NCBI GenBank assembly: GCA_903813345.2
Contig: CAIIXF020000009.1
Location: forward strand, 5,204,030-5,268,029
Direction of reading: 5' to 3'
Length of the DNA: 64,000 nucleotides
Source of the DNA: Owenia fusiformis
Lineage: Eukaryota; Annelida; Polychaeta; Sabellida; Oweniidae
Shown: in pieces, positions 1-15,000 of the stretch
How positions within the stretch are numbered: the stretch's first letter is position 1
How the letters are laid out: each line of letters begins with the position of its first letter
Program-made: the position numbers and the translations under genes
The notes under the pieces: generated by a model
The model's database searches: none
Told to the model about the DNA's origin: nothing
The model's input: the letters and a program-made list of their open reading frames with translations, nothing else

Positions 1-3000
1 ATGATATAAGAACCAAACTGAGCAATCTTGATGTTCAAGTTGACTACTCTACAGTAAGCATTTCAAATTGATCGTTGAAAATGAGGGTGATCAGAGAAAG
101 AATTAAAGAAATTTATGAGCACTTTATGATCACCCCTTGTATTTAGTGCAGTGTTTATTTCTTTGTGATGTAAATCTCCAATGGAATCTAGTATATGATA
201 ATCACAAATTGCTGAAACATTGAAACAGTTGCAAAAGATGAGGAACTTACATTTTGCCTGAAGTTTATGAAATCCCTGTTAAATGTTTCCTAAAGTTTTT
301 TAACATTGACACTTTTTATCTTAAAGGTTGACAGTGTGGAGTCTGTTATTGGAGCTATTAGGGGTGTTCTTCAACAAAACTTCACATCATTGATCAAACA
401 GGTATGCAAATATTATATTCTCTTGAATACATTTAGTCACATTGTATTTACATGGGATCCCAGAAACTCTCAAATCTATGTGCTATCAACCCGATTTTGT
501 GAGTGTTTTATACCATATTACTGATCATCAAATATTGAGTATTATTCCATAGTTAGCATGATATTCATAGGATAACATATGGAAATAAAAACGGTATTTT
601 TGTAATCAGTGGTAAAATATGATATTTTTGACAAATTTTCACTTAACCATAGCATATGGTTTTTTAGCCATGACATACGACGTCGTATGCTATGGTTTAT
701 GGATTTTTGCTACTTCAGACTCAAAACGAGGCTTAGTGTAAACATCGCTGGATCGTTTGGAAAATTCGAAATAAATCACTTAATTTCCGACGATTCTGAT
801 GATGACTTTAACTATGGAATAAAAAGAACATCCTATGATTTACTCGTGATGTGATTTTAATCCACTCATGGATATTGATATCTGCACTCTCTCGCTACGC
901 TCGCTCGTGCAGATATCATATCCATTCGTGGATAAAAATCATATCACTCATAAATCATAGGATATCCTCTATTTATTCCATAATACTACTGTTTTCCCAG
1001 GGAAATATGAAGGAATAAAAATCGTATTGAATCGTATTACATGAAAAAATCGTATTGTCCCCGGGAAGAAAATCGTATTGGAGCGTATTACATGAAAAAA
1101 TCGTATTGTCCCCGGGAAAAAAATCGTATTGGAAAATATTAACCTATTTTTGGTTTTCCTGTTATTTTTAACCTTAGCTAATTGATAAAAGCATTTTCAA
1201 AATGTGACATTTTAGAGGAATGTATTATGGAATAAATAGGTTATTTCTGGTCGGGATTGAATATGGGTTTCATTCCTCGGAAAATATGATATTGACCTTG
1301 GGAAATATGATATTGACACTCGGTCGCTGCGCTCCCTCGGTCAATATCATATCACCCTTCGGTCAATATCATATTGTCCCTCGGAATAAAACCCATATTC
1401 AATCCCTCCCAGTAAATAACCTATATATGTTTTCAATTAGACATAGGTATATGATGTTCAGTCCTGGAAACTGAAGTTCAATATGGTCTGACCCCTCCCC
1501 CCTCCCTCATACAACAAAATTAAAATTGTTGATTTTTCTTTCATTTGAATATTAAAAAATCATCACTCTTCGCTAACGAAACCATTATCCCCCCAAGGAA
1601 ACTATCTTTGTTATTCCAAAACTGTTGATAATTGAGCATCCATTACATTATTTGCATTTAAATATCCTAAAACCCTATATTAAATTGATTCGCAAATGAG
1701 AATTATAAAAATATGATATTTACACAGCAAGTTCATTTACCCCTCTGTAAAATATCCTAACATCTTGTAAAGTCTTGTGGACCAATACATTTCTTCAGAA
1801 TATAGCTCATTTATTTGAAACTTTTTAATTATTTATTCAAGGGACAAGACAGCTTTGATTCAATTGTAGCAGAAGTAGAGACAAAGGCAAATACAGCCAT
1901 AAATGGTGAGTCATATGTAAAACAAAGGGCAGGATTTAAGAATACACTTAAATATAGAAAGAAATATATTTTAAATTTTACAGAATACTTTAAAAGGCTA
2001 AGACTTGAACTGTGAACTGTGACACCCTTCAAGCATATTCTGCAAAATCTTTTCACAACACAAATTTTTCTTCACATTAAAACTTCACATTAAAAATTGC
2101 TTCCCTAATCTGTAGCCTTGTACTTATATACAGAGAGTTTGTTTAATCTGTCCGAGAGTCTGTTAATGGAGCAATTATAGGAGTTTGGCACCAAGGCTCT
2201 TTAATCAGGGTTTCTATGCTTTAATGAATGTTTTTATAATCAAGATACCACAAACATATATTAATGTATTTTTTGTTACAGAAAGTAAAGTGCAGGCAAA
2301 TGATATAAGAGTTGAGGTTGTAAATGCGTTAGACACCGTGCGATCTTTTATTACACCAGCTGATGGGCAGGTAACTGTATATTTTATTTATATAGATGCA
2401 TATTTACTACTCCAGTACAGAAAATAAATTTTATAATCGACACTTTTCTCACTGTTACTATAAACTTCCTGAACAATGGATGTTTTTTTCATACAAGAAA
2501 TTAGAATTTTAAATACGAATAATACGCTTAAAAATGCTGAAAACCAATTAATTTGTGTTCATTGTTATTTATTTTTAGCCTGCCTTGATAGATATCGATG
2601 CTTATAGAGCAAATATCAGCGCTATAAATGCAGATGTTACCCAATATGGTCAATACAGGTGGTACGCGGGGTTAGGACTCGGGGCTATTGTAGCTCTCAT
2701 CATCCTATTTTACTATCTCGGCCTTGCAGTTGGATTTTGTGGGGACGCTAAGTACCAGGACTCCAAAACCTGCGATCGTAATATTGGTGGTAATTTGATG
2801 ATTGCGTAAGTAGTTTACATTTTTCTCTTGTTTTTTATTTTTCTGTATTTTATTTTTGTGTTGTTCTCTTTTATTTTTATCTTCCTTCCATTATCTTCTT
2901 TCTGATATGCCTCCACCACAAGTTTTTTTGTGGATGGTGTTCGTTGGTTGGTGTCTGTAACAAATGGCAGGTGATGACATTTTGCATGTTAAGGAATTGT

Positions 3001-6000
3001 TTTATTTTTTTATCATCCTTTTGTTATCTTCCCTCTGTTATATTTCATTATCATCCTTTTGTCATCTTCCCTCTGTTATCTTTCATTATCATCATTTTGT
3101 CATCTTCCCTCTGTTATATTTCATTATCATCCTTTTGTTATCTTCCTTCTGTTATATTTCATTATCATCCTTTTTATCTTTTATTATCATGCTTTTGTTA
3201 TCTTCCTATTGTTATCCTTTATCGTTCATCAATATTATCTTTTGTTATCAAATTCTTGTCTTTTTTTTATTATCTGGTAATACTATATGTAATGTGAAAT
3301 ATACTGTAATTAGCAATAATATATCAAATTGATTAATGAGTAGTATACATATAAATCCCTTAAATATACATTAATTGATTTAACTTTCAGGGGAGTTGCC
3401 TTTACATTCCTATTCAGTTGGCTTCTCATGCTTGTCACAATGCTTCTCTTCCTACCAGGCGGCATTCTGAAAACAGAAGTATGTAGAAACATCTACCCCA
3501 TCGAGAATGAAGCAGGAATGAAGGTGAGTGACATCTATTAATGAAATGATATACCCAAACATTGAGTCAAATCAACCCACAGCCAGGATAAACAATAGTT
3601 AACTCTGCTCATAGCCAACTTATTCAGTATTAAACTTTTCCAATATTCAACTTGACCAATAGTCAACTCAACTTCATAGTAAAATCAACCAATAGCCTAT
3701 TCAATCCATAGTCAACTTAACCAATAGTCTACTTAACTCAACTTCTGGTCAACTCAATCCACAGTCAACTTAACCAAGAGTCTACTTAAATCGACTTATG
3801 GTCAACTCAATTCATAGTCAACTTGACCCATAGTCAACTCAATCCATAGTCAATTTAATCCACAAATGACTCATAGTCAAGTTAATCAATAGTCACTCAA
3901 CACAGTCAGCTCAGCCAAGATGACCTGTTAGAGTGTACTTTACATTGAAGACCATAGTGAAATATTTTAAATCACATAATGTTTTACATTGCAGCTGCTT
4001 ACAGATATTATCAAAACCCAAGTGAATACAACCGTGAACATATCTGGAATCATGTGAGTATCATGTTCATGTATATGTAGTATTATGTAGGATGATTTTT
4101 TACTGAAATGATGAATTCTGCATGATAGATAACTCATATATTGACAAGTAAATGACAAAATGTCACATTGACCTCAAATTCATTTTTTGGGTAGTTGGAC
4201 TAAAATTCAGGATATGGCAACTTACTTTTACAGAAATATGAACTATATTATTGTTTATAATTTCAAAAAGCTCAATATCAATAGTAATAGCTACAAACCT
4301 AGTACATATATCGTTTGATTATATCATATTGGATTATTGCATTTCATGCATCATTTATTTATTATATATAATGTTTTTTTTGTAGATCTAATTGTAAGGA
4401 TAATATGGCCATATATAAAGCTGCAGATTTGGAGAGTCAGGTTGACATTGCGCCATATCTTGATATAAATGTAAGTGAAGAACATTGTGTTAACATTCTG
4501 TGCTATATGTACAGGGTGGTTCAAAAAAGTTGAATGCATGCACCATATCTTGATATAAATGTAAGTAAAGACAATTGTGTTAACATACTGTGCTATATGT
4601 ACAGGGTGGTTCAAAAAAGTTGAATACATGCACCATATCTTGATATAAATGTAAGTGAAGAACATTGTGTTAACATTCTGTGCTATATGTACAGGGTGGT
4701 TCAAAAAAGTTGAATGCATGCACCATATCTTGATATAAATGTAAGTAAAGACAATTGTGTTAACATACTGTGCTATATGTACAGGGTGGTTCAAAAAAGT
4801 TGAATACATGCACCATATCTTGATATAAATGTAAGTGAAGAACATTGTGTTAACATTCTGTGCTATATGTACAGGGTGGTTCAAAAAAGTTGAATGCATG
4901 CTCCATATCTTGATATAAATGTAAGTAAAGACAATTGTGTTAACATACTGTGCTATATGTACAGGGTGGTTCAAAAAAGTTGAATACATGCACCATATCT
5001 TGATATAAATGTAAGTAAAGAACATTGTGTTAACATACTGTGCTATATGTACAGGGTGGTTCAAAAAAGTTGAATACATGCACCATATCTTGATATAAAT
5101 GTAAGTAAAGAACATTGTGTTAACATACTGTGCTATATGTACAGGGTGGTTCAAAAAAGTTGAATACATGCACCATATCTTGATATAAATGTAAGTAAAG
5201 AACATTGTGTTAACATACTGTGCTATATGTACAGGGTGGTTCAAAAAAGTTGAATACATGCACCATATCTTGATATAAATGTAAGTAAAGAACATTGTGT
5301 TAACATACTGTGCTATATGTACAGGGTGGTTCAAAAAAGTTGAATACATGTACCATATCTTGATATAAATGTAAGTGAAGAACATTGTGTTAACATACTG
5401 TGCTATATGTACAGGGTGGTTCAAAAAAGTTGAATACATGTACCATATCTTGATATAAATGTAAGTAAAGAACATTGTGTTAACATACTGTGCTATATGT
5501 ACAGGGTGGTTCAAAAAAGTTGAATACATGCACCATATCTTGATATAAATGTAAGTGAAGAACATTGTGTTAACATACTGTGCTATATGTACAGGGTGGT
5601 TCAAAAAAGTTGAATACATGCACCATATCTTGATATAAATGTAAGTAAAGAACATTGTGTTAACATACTGTGCTGCTGTATCTACTGGGTGGTCCAAAAA
5701 ATTAAATACATGTTCATACAGAAAATATTTCAGTTTGGTGAATTGTGTACATTAAAACCTGTCTATGTGGAACACTTTTGGTTCTTTGAGTTGGTCTTGG
5801 GACTCTGAAATATTTTCCACTTACAGAGATGTTTTCACTTCTAGAGGTGTTCCACTTTTCTGGTTTCATTGTTTCTACTCTTACATTTAAAGGTGCAGTC
5901 CACCATATTAATGCACTAAATGGTTTATGATAGGACACTATTCTTGTGAATATTTGGTTATTTAAATAAATCATAAGAATAATAACCATTTTATTTGTAG

Positions 6001-9000
6001 CAGTTTTAAAATGACCTAAAAACTCCCATGTTGATAAATTTAACGATTATATTTTATTATTTTGGAAATTGAAATTAACTTTTTTGCATCCCAAAACTCT
6101 AATTATGAAATATAGAGATATTTTCAATTCAATAATTAAAAACGTACATTTTATTTTCCAGTCGCAAATCTACCAAGATATGCTTAGCCAGATAGATAAG
6201 ATCCATGATGTATCCATCGACCTATCTAACGTTAATATCATCAGCAATGATGCAAGAACTGAACTCCAGAATCTAGGAAATTCCGGTGTTGGCAATATTG
6301 ATTTTGATGACTTTAGAGCGGAGGTAAGATGAATTTCAAATTTAATTTATTATTCCAAGAAATATATAGTTTTGAAAATTTTATTTGAAAGAAACATTAC
6401 CTGTACTTAATAAGTATTATATCTTATGGAGCTTTGGAATCCTAAGTTGACCATATTTTGTTATATCATTTAAATGCCATTCTATGAAAGTAGGAAAAAT
6501 TGGGATGTTCAATATAATAGGCTGGGCATGACATTTTTAAAGCATGTTGCTATAGTCTCCAACTTTTTGTGGAAGGTGTTTGGCCTTTGGCCGTTGGTAC
6601 TCAGCGGTTGGCGTAAGCATTGGCGTAAGCATTGGCGTAGACTTATGTTTCTTCCATGTCAACATTGTGTGTACATTGACATATGAAGGTTAACTCAATT
6701 TGTTAAATAATTTTTATCCCATCGAACGAAGTTCGGAGGGATATAGGGAACGCCTCCGTCCGTCTGTCCGTACGTACGTCCGTCCGTACGTACGTCCGTC
6801 CGTCCGTCCGGGCAATAACTCAAATACCGTAGGCCTGATTTTGTTCATATTTTGTACACATATACCCTATGGGGGTAGGAGTTCTGCTCGAAAGCCGATT
6901 TTCAAAATGGCCGCTCATTTCAAAATGGCGGCCATTTTAGTGCCGATTTTACAGTAATTTAGGTGCAATATGTAAAACTGTAATAGCAATATGTTTTTAG
7001 TGTAAAAAAATTATAAAGGACATTAACAAAGCTACAAATGTAGATATTGAAAAACCACATGGCAGCCATCTTGAAAAATGGCGGCCTTTACTCGTTATTT
7101 TACGATTTTTGCTGTAACTCGAAAAGTAGTGGAGCGATTTTGTTCATATTTGGTATGTGAATACTATGAACATTGCACATTGTCTAAAGACACTTTTGGT
7201 AGAAGGCGGCCATTTTGAAAAATGGCCGCCATTTTAACGTATTTTACTATAACTCGAAAAGTAGTGGAGCGATTTTTTCATATTTGGTATGTGAATACTA
7301 TAAGCATGGCACACGGTCCTATGACACTTTTGGTACAAGGTGGCCATTTTGAAAAAAAATTTTGAAAAATGGCCGCCATTTTAACGTATTTTACTATAAC
7401 TCGAAAAGTAGTGGAGCGATTTTGTTCATATTTGATATGTGAATACTATAAGCATGGCACACTGTCCTATGACACTTTTGGTAGAAGGTGTCCATTTTGA
7501 AAAATGGCCGCCTTTTTAACGTATTTTACTATAACTCGAAAAGTAGTGGAGCGATTTTGTTTATATTTGGTATGTGAATACTAAAAGCATGGCACACTGT
7601 CTAATGACACTTTAGGTAGTAGGCGGCCATTTTGAAAAATGGCCACCATTTTTACGTTTTTTACTATAACTTGAAAAGTAGTGAAGCGATTTTGCTCATA
7701 TTTGATATGTGAATACTCTAAGCATGGCACATTGTCTAATAAAACTTTGGGGTGTAGTCGTCCATTTTGAAAAATGGCCACCATTTTTATGTGTGTTATT
7801 TTACAAGTACATGTGTGCGATTTTTCAAAAATTTTATAGGTGGCTACTTAAAAGCATATTATTTCTTCTGATGACAACTTGGCTAGTGAGCAACCATTTT
7901 GAAAATGGTGGCCTTTCTGGTGTGTCTTTATGATATTTGCTGTATATTTCGTTTGTAAAAATGCCAGCCATTTCTGTTCGATGGGATTCGCTACGCTTTG
8001 GCGTTGCCGTTGTTCTGGTTTATTATGTATATAATATTTGTTTTTTTGCAGTTGAATAAGTCATTCACAAGTGTTGACCTTGGAGTTCTTATAAATGACC
8101 TTGAAAGCCTCGCTACAGCTATAGAGGGGGTAAGCAATATGTTTAAAGCTACATATTAAATCTTTCACTAAGCATCCTGAGGATATGTCATGGAAGAATA
8201 TTGGAAGATGTTATATTATTATGTGATATACTACTTATAAGGAATCTGTTGCGTGTAGTGAAGATGGATACAGTAGTCAGATGAAATTAAAAGATAAATC
8301 AAAATGCTTTTGGTTGTGTTAAAATGAGATCTAGATTCCTTACGTGTATTCACTGCCATTGAGAAAATTGAGTTATGAACTTCAATTGAATTTAATTGTA
8401 TTTTATTGTAGAGTGATCCAGCTACAGCAAGTGCATTGAGAACACAGGCTGGTAGACTGCGAGACATCAATGCAACCACTGTGGCAGAAATGAACACATT
8501 AACGGTACAGCACAGTTCAATAAACATGTTTTATGAGTAGGGATATCTTAAAAGTTGCACACTAAATTCTAAAGATTCACTCACGCTAGAGCTGCTATAT
8601 CACCAAAACACTCATTTCTAAATGAAAAAAATGGTATTATCTCATGCTATTTACCAAAATATTTAGATATATCTCAAACCAACATTTTATAGAGAGTCAA
8701 GGTTACCAATATCGCTTGGCCCCGGGTTCGATTCCCGGTTCAGACAAGTTTGTTTGTGCGTTATGTAATTCTGGGTGTTTGACTGAGTGGTTCACGACTC
8801 ATATAAAAGGCTGTGGTGTGTACCTGTATGTCTGTGTACCTGTGCACATAAAAAAACACAGGGCTCCTCCAAGGAGGGGTTTCTGGCTCTATCTTCAAGT
8901 GTAAAATACGTAAATACGGAATATACCAATGAGGTATTGCTCGCCAAATATGGCGGTAACCAAGATATAATAATAGTTAGGCTATTAATATACAATGATG

Positions 9001-12000
9001 AAATATATGTAACTTACTTTTACAGGTTGATTTACAAAAAGCGATTGATGATTTGGAGAAAGATGTTGACCTCCAGGTTAGTAAAATAATATTTTGTTAT
9101 TCTTTAAAAAACAGAATTATTTTAATTTACCTTATAGTATGGTGGACAACTGTAGATAGGCAAAAATGTATAAATTTTCTTTTAATTAAATAGATGAGAA
9201 AATGCGACATCTGTAGCTTACATCATTGATTCTTTCTTTGCTTAATTTCATATTTTGTCAGATCTTTATGGTTTTAAAAGCTGCTGCACCATTTAAAGGT
9301 TTGTTTGAGATCTACTCCTTTCCGCTAGGGATGAAATAAAATTGGTCTGTCAAATTCCCTAGCCTAGGAGCAACCTAGTGAGTCACTTTTCCCACCCTGG
9401 GAGCAGTGATAGCTGGTCAAATATAGTCAAAATTCAAATTACCTGGGATATGCATTTCAAAGTCCCTGTCTCGAGGTGAAGAACTTTGTTAAAATCTCAC
9501 CCCTAGGACAATTCCTTGTGTAATATTCTCAATCCCCCCATGTAGGTAGGTCTCATACAAACCTTTGATAGTGCATTAATGTCGTGAATTTGAATATAGA
9601 CTTGAATAGATTTACATGTATATCTAGGGTAACCATTTCTAGAATTTAAATAATATATATTTCTTTCTGTATATTCTTTTCATATTCAGTTAGAAGTAAG
9701 TTTTCACCTGCGCTTAATCTGTAAATGTTGTGCTGAGCATTTAAAGGTAGAATCAGATTACAATTAATGATAAATTGTGTTATTTTTCTGTAACATATCA
9801 AAAAATGTGGTTATTGCCATTAAAAGCAAATATTAAAATCAGTAAAAAGGGTATGAACTTTTGAAATTTTAAGAAGAAAAGAAATAACAATAACCATGAC
9901 AACAATTTCTGGAATTGAGATGCATTTTGAAAAAAAAAGTAAAAAAAAAACATCTTTGATTCTACCTTTAATACAGTGGCAATATTTTTACTTATTTCTC
10001 TGCAAAGAGACCTTTAAGGATAAAATGGTTCACTTTCTAAGCATTTTTTTAGAACACCATTTAGTCTTTAACCAGTCCTTAACCCATTCAGATATCACCA
10101 TTTCAAATACCTAAAGTGGCCCTACCACTAACTAGATTTAAAAAGTATTATAGCTTTTATATCTGTGTTAGAGGTTTTGTCACCTTAATTATTTTGGAAA
10201 TTTTGGTTGCACCTCTAAAAATAGGAAACTCAAAATATGCTTGGAAAACACTTAACTCAATTTAGGAAACACTTATAAACAGTGAACACCAAAACTCTAC
10301 TTTTTTTTAGTTTTGTATTATTTTCCTGAAATCACCCAAAATTAGCCTCATGGTAACCAATCAACAGAGAGAAAAATGGAAAATACCAAACAACACAATC
10401 TAACTAACCCGTATCTATGTCTCTCATTTGCTTTGTCAATTTTAAAGCAAATTAGATTTCTCAACCTTCATTGGTCTGTCTTATATTTCATATCTCTTCA
10501 TTTGCATGTTTAATTCCAGAACGGTGTTTCTATTGCTATTCAGGTATATTGTAATGTAGTGTATCAAAGCATGGTCAAAACATATAAATGTACTGCTACC
10601 TTTTAGAACCCCGTCATTTCAACCATAATTACATAAAGGTTCAGACCCATCGTGAGATATCACAGCCTTCTCTCAGTTTCCTTCTAGAAAATTCTAGAAC
10701 ATTGTGCATAGCAGAGATGGTCTGAGTATCAGAATGGGTCAGACCTATTCAAATGCTAGGAGAACCGGTCAGTAAGCTATGTGAATTGACGTATGTTTAG
10801 AGGGTGGAGGACTACTGGAGGTATTCTCACGGGGCTTCATTAGAATTGTTAACAACAGGCAGGCTTGACTTTAACATGGAAACAATTACAGATTTCTCAA
10901 ATTCTCAGATTTGGTCAAAATACTGGAGAAAGTTTGCCTGTTGCTAAGGAAACCTCCACATCTGCATGTAGCATTTGTATCCATCTGAACCTTAATTCCT
11001 AACACCCAGAAATCACTAAAATATTAAGAATGCAAAAGGTTGGTGTTAATTTCGTTTTAGTCATGCGTCTTAGGTTGAATATTTATTTGACCCTCAATCA
11101 GCTTGTTAAGCCTTGAATGTCTGATTGGAGGTAAATTAGGATATTTATAACATGCATGAATTGTAATTGTAGTCATTATTTTACATAGGACTATTCATAA
11201 TAGAATACTAGGTGCATGTATGTAGTGTGTATTTACTCAGTTTTGCAACAGGACGTGATGGAACTATGACCAAGTTGAATCCTATAAATCCGCTTTCAAG
11301 TACTGAATTATAGCGTGTTAATAGACCAAATCTAGGTGCCAGGTCAACATTTTACTGTATGGGAATTGAAAGGCTGGGGAGATTTTGAAAAAATTGGGAG
11401 TTCTATTTTTTTATGTCACCACTAGAAGTGATGATCTCTTAGTCTCCAACTTTTTGTGGATGGTGGTTGGTGTTTGGCAGTCAGTGTCTGTAACAAATGA
11501 CAGGTGGTGACATTTTGCATGTTAATGCCTTTTCAGTTATGTCAAGGTTAAATGTACAGTCCTTGCAAACCCTCTGTTCATAATATTGCTTATTCATACC
11601 TCTATTCCAAGTTAAGTACAGTAGTATGTACGTTAACATCATATACTTGCTTGCCAATTAGGAAATCCAGAATGTGTTATTAGTCATTGTATCGCATCCC
11701 TCTGAGATTTCAATTAATGCGTTAAATACCATGTCTGTACAAAGCTTTTTGTCAAAATGTTTTGTAATGAAGCAATTTAACGATGCTGTGTAACAAATAC
11801 CCCTTTCGATGAAATAAGATGTCAGTATGGGTCAATGAATTGTTTCATGTTAGAGTGAAACATAGATGGAGTTGCAAAAATTGATGTTTAATCGAAATAT
11901 TTTATCTACATATATGTACTTTGAGTTAAAGCCATATAATGTCTAATATTATGTAGTTCAATCTTGAAATCCTGTAGTTTATTGTGAGGAAAAGTATCAA

Positions 12001-15000
12001 CTGTTGGAAGGTCTTCACAATTTTAAGTAATTATTTCAATGGGAAAGTAAAATTTGCTTTTTGAGTGGGGGTTTGAATAATTTCTTAATTTTGTTAATGT
12101 TCTGTACCTTATATCCTAAGTTAGGTGAAGTTTATAAATTTAAGAATAAAGATAAAATATGTTGGACTCTACTGTATTATCATAACTTTTAATTGTTGGA
12201 TCTAAATTTCTTTTTAATAGGGACCGGCATGAGAATTGATAACCACACTTATTTTTGTCGTATGTCTTATTTTTATGTAGTTATTAAGGAGTTGAATTTT
12301 AAATGTTTTATAGTCTAGAGTGAATAACCTGTTGAGCCATCTAGACACCGCGCAGAACAAGATTACAACAACTGGCAGCACTACCATCGTGAATGTAAGT
12401 ACCTCCCAATATCTCCTTCCTGTCTGCCATTTGTTATAACGTAAACTGCTGTTATCATGATCTTGATTATGCCAAATGCAGTTTTCATGATATTTTACTC
12501 TTGAGTGTTCAAATTAATTTCAGGAAAAAATAAGAGTATAGAACAGGAATATTATAACAGTAAAAATGGTTGATGAATCCAATACACCCTTCAATGTCAT
12601 AATTCCTAAAGCAATCAATTGGGAAATGAAAGATACATACATAATAATTATCGCCCAATGTTATGGAGCAATGTTGTGGTCAAGTGTTTTCCATGAATAC
12701 AGAATACAATAGAACATTTTATGCTAAATAGGACTTTTCCAAACAGTATGAACACTAAAAACATTTTGATGAAATAATGTTTTATTTTTGTTTTGCAGAA
12801 ATTGACTGAAACTTCTAACTTTGTGAAACAAGAGATCACTGATTATGTAACTAGTTTGAGTCCTAAGGTATGTGTTTAAAAGTTGTATTTAATGTAACAG
12901 AATCCTTAATTTCTAATTGTTAACCATAAATGAATAGCATTATACTGAAGTGAATGGATCATAACTTTACGAGTGTAATTTAACTGTTGCCATGATAACC
13001 TGTAGAATGGCTGGTAGGGATGAGATTCTTATTCTGTGCATGGGAAGTATTCAGTTGAAACCATGGTTCATAGTTTTCTTCCATTTCTTTACTATTACTG
13101 TAAATGTATGCAAGTTTACTTTTATTAGATGTACATTTAGCCAAAACGTATATGTACATTTCAATCGTAGTATTACTAAAGTATGTATTTTAGTATTCTC
13201 TTGAATTAATTGTATTTATTTTTCATAGCTCCAGAATGAGTTGGGAAAGTGCTACACATTATACAGTAATCTCAACTCTGTAGCAGAGGGAGCTTGTGAG
13301 AATGTCTTAAACCCATTTGTGAGTATTTCTTTTATTTTCATAATAGGTTTTACATACTGTTGCACCCATGTTGATAACCCAAAAGTTTTCTGTTGGCATC
13401 GGTGTTCATTTTCTGTAACAATTGTTACACTTTTGTACTTGCAACCAGGTGGTTACATTTTTTCGTTTGATACCTTGTCTCAATTATATCACAAGATTAG
13501 AAATAAAGGGTATCCACTAGTACCATAAATCTCCTTTATATATTTAGTAAGGGATAAATAATGATAGTTCATTCATGGTGAAATTTAGCACTCATTGGGA
13601 AATGAGTCGTACTAATGAACTGAAGGTGAGTGAAACTGTACTGACACTTGTATTGTACGCTGACATAATGCAGTTACCCCAATGCAGATTGCATGATGCC
13701 ATGAACGATCATCTATTGCTATTTTGAAATCTGATTGGATGAGAGGCTCTAATATACCCATGTATATATTGTACTTAAACATTGTTTGTTTATTGTAGAA
13801 TGGCTTCTGGTTTGCTCTTGGTTGGTGCCTTTTCTTCATGCTGCCTTGCCTCATCATAGCATTAGTTCTTGTAACAGAATACAGAAGAACAGAACAATTT
13901 GACAAATACAAGTCATTTGAAGATCCGTAAGTACAGCTCTAAATGAGTGTTGAATCTTACTATTAATCCAAGGGTCATGAATTTGGCAATGATCTTTATG
14001 CAGTTTAACCCTTATCCTCCTGGATTAAAGTGATTAAAGCACAGTTTTGTTCCTTTCTGAGTGGTTAAAATCAATTTGAAATAATTAATAGTATTATCTT
14101 GGAATTTCTGAATTTTTTTCATAGAGATGCCCAATTTATTTGATATCTATCAAGAACTAAATCTGCTAGAGATAAATAAAATGAGTTTCTCCTAATTCAA
14201 CATTCCTTGAGAAAAAGTTTATGATCATAAACATCTCAACTGTTGAGCTTGTGCCGAATTCATGGTCCACGCGTGCAGCATTTCAGGGTATATATAATAT
14301 ATACAGGGTGCTTCAGAAGTACAGCTGTTACTTAAATGTACTCTGAGGACACCCTGTATAGATACAAATTGATGCGAAAATGAATATGGAGTGTATACTA
14401 ATATCAGCAAAAAATGATGACCTTTACTAAACAACTAAAGCATGTACATTGTATTTGAAATGTGCAAATACTTCATATTGAACCATATTGGTCATTCCAT
14501 GGTAATGCAATAAAATTGGCTGATAATCATTGATCAATAGTCATGTTGCCTATTCCTCATAAATAATAATGTTGCCTATTCCTCATAAATAATAATGTTG
14601 CCTATTCTTCACAAATAATCACATTGCCTATTCCTCATAAACAGCAGCCTCATATTAAGATTCAATTAAAATAACAAATAAATATACTAATGCAATGACT
14701 GCATGTCTGGCAGAATTTGGAGCCTGTAAGTCAATTATATAACATACCAGACAGAACTAGCAATGTTGTGTGTTTCTGTTGATTTATGTACAGGGTGACC
14801 CAGATATTTATCTTAAAGGCCCCGTGTAAAGTTTAAACCACTTTGGCTTATATTGTAGTCTTACCCAATGTTATCAAAGTGTGATATGTGAAACTTTTTT
14901 TTAAATTTCAAAAAGTGGTTTTTGATAGATTTTTTGTTCCAAAATTTGTGAATTTATTTAAAACCAACTTTTAGAGGTCACTCATATCTTCTAATTAGCC

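Noticed and set aside
2944-3332. Ser/Leu/Phe-rich frames resembling membrane proteins
   Set aside because: Three overlapping frames on the same strand all arise from the T/C-rich minisatellite in an intron.
4351-5697. 448-codon reverse-strand frame with 30-residue repeats
   Set aside because: It is produced by the 90-bp array (90 is divisible by three, so one frame stays open). It lies antisense over a prominin exon and splice-site array, and its Tyr/Ile/Phe-rich repeat matches no family.
8715-8745. Possible functional tRNA gene
   Set aside because: The T-arm is perfect, but no acceptor, D or anticodon arm could be found upstream; better read as SINE-derived.
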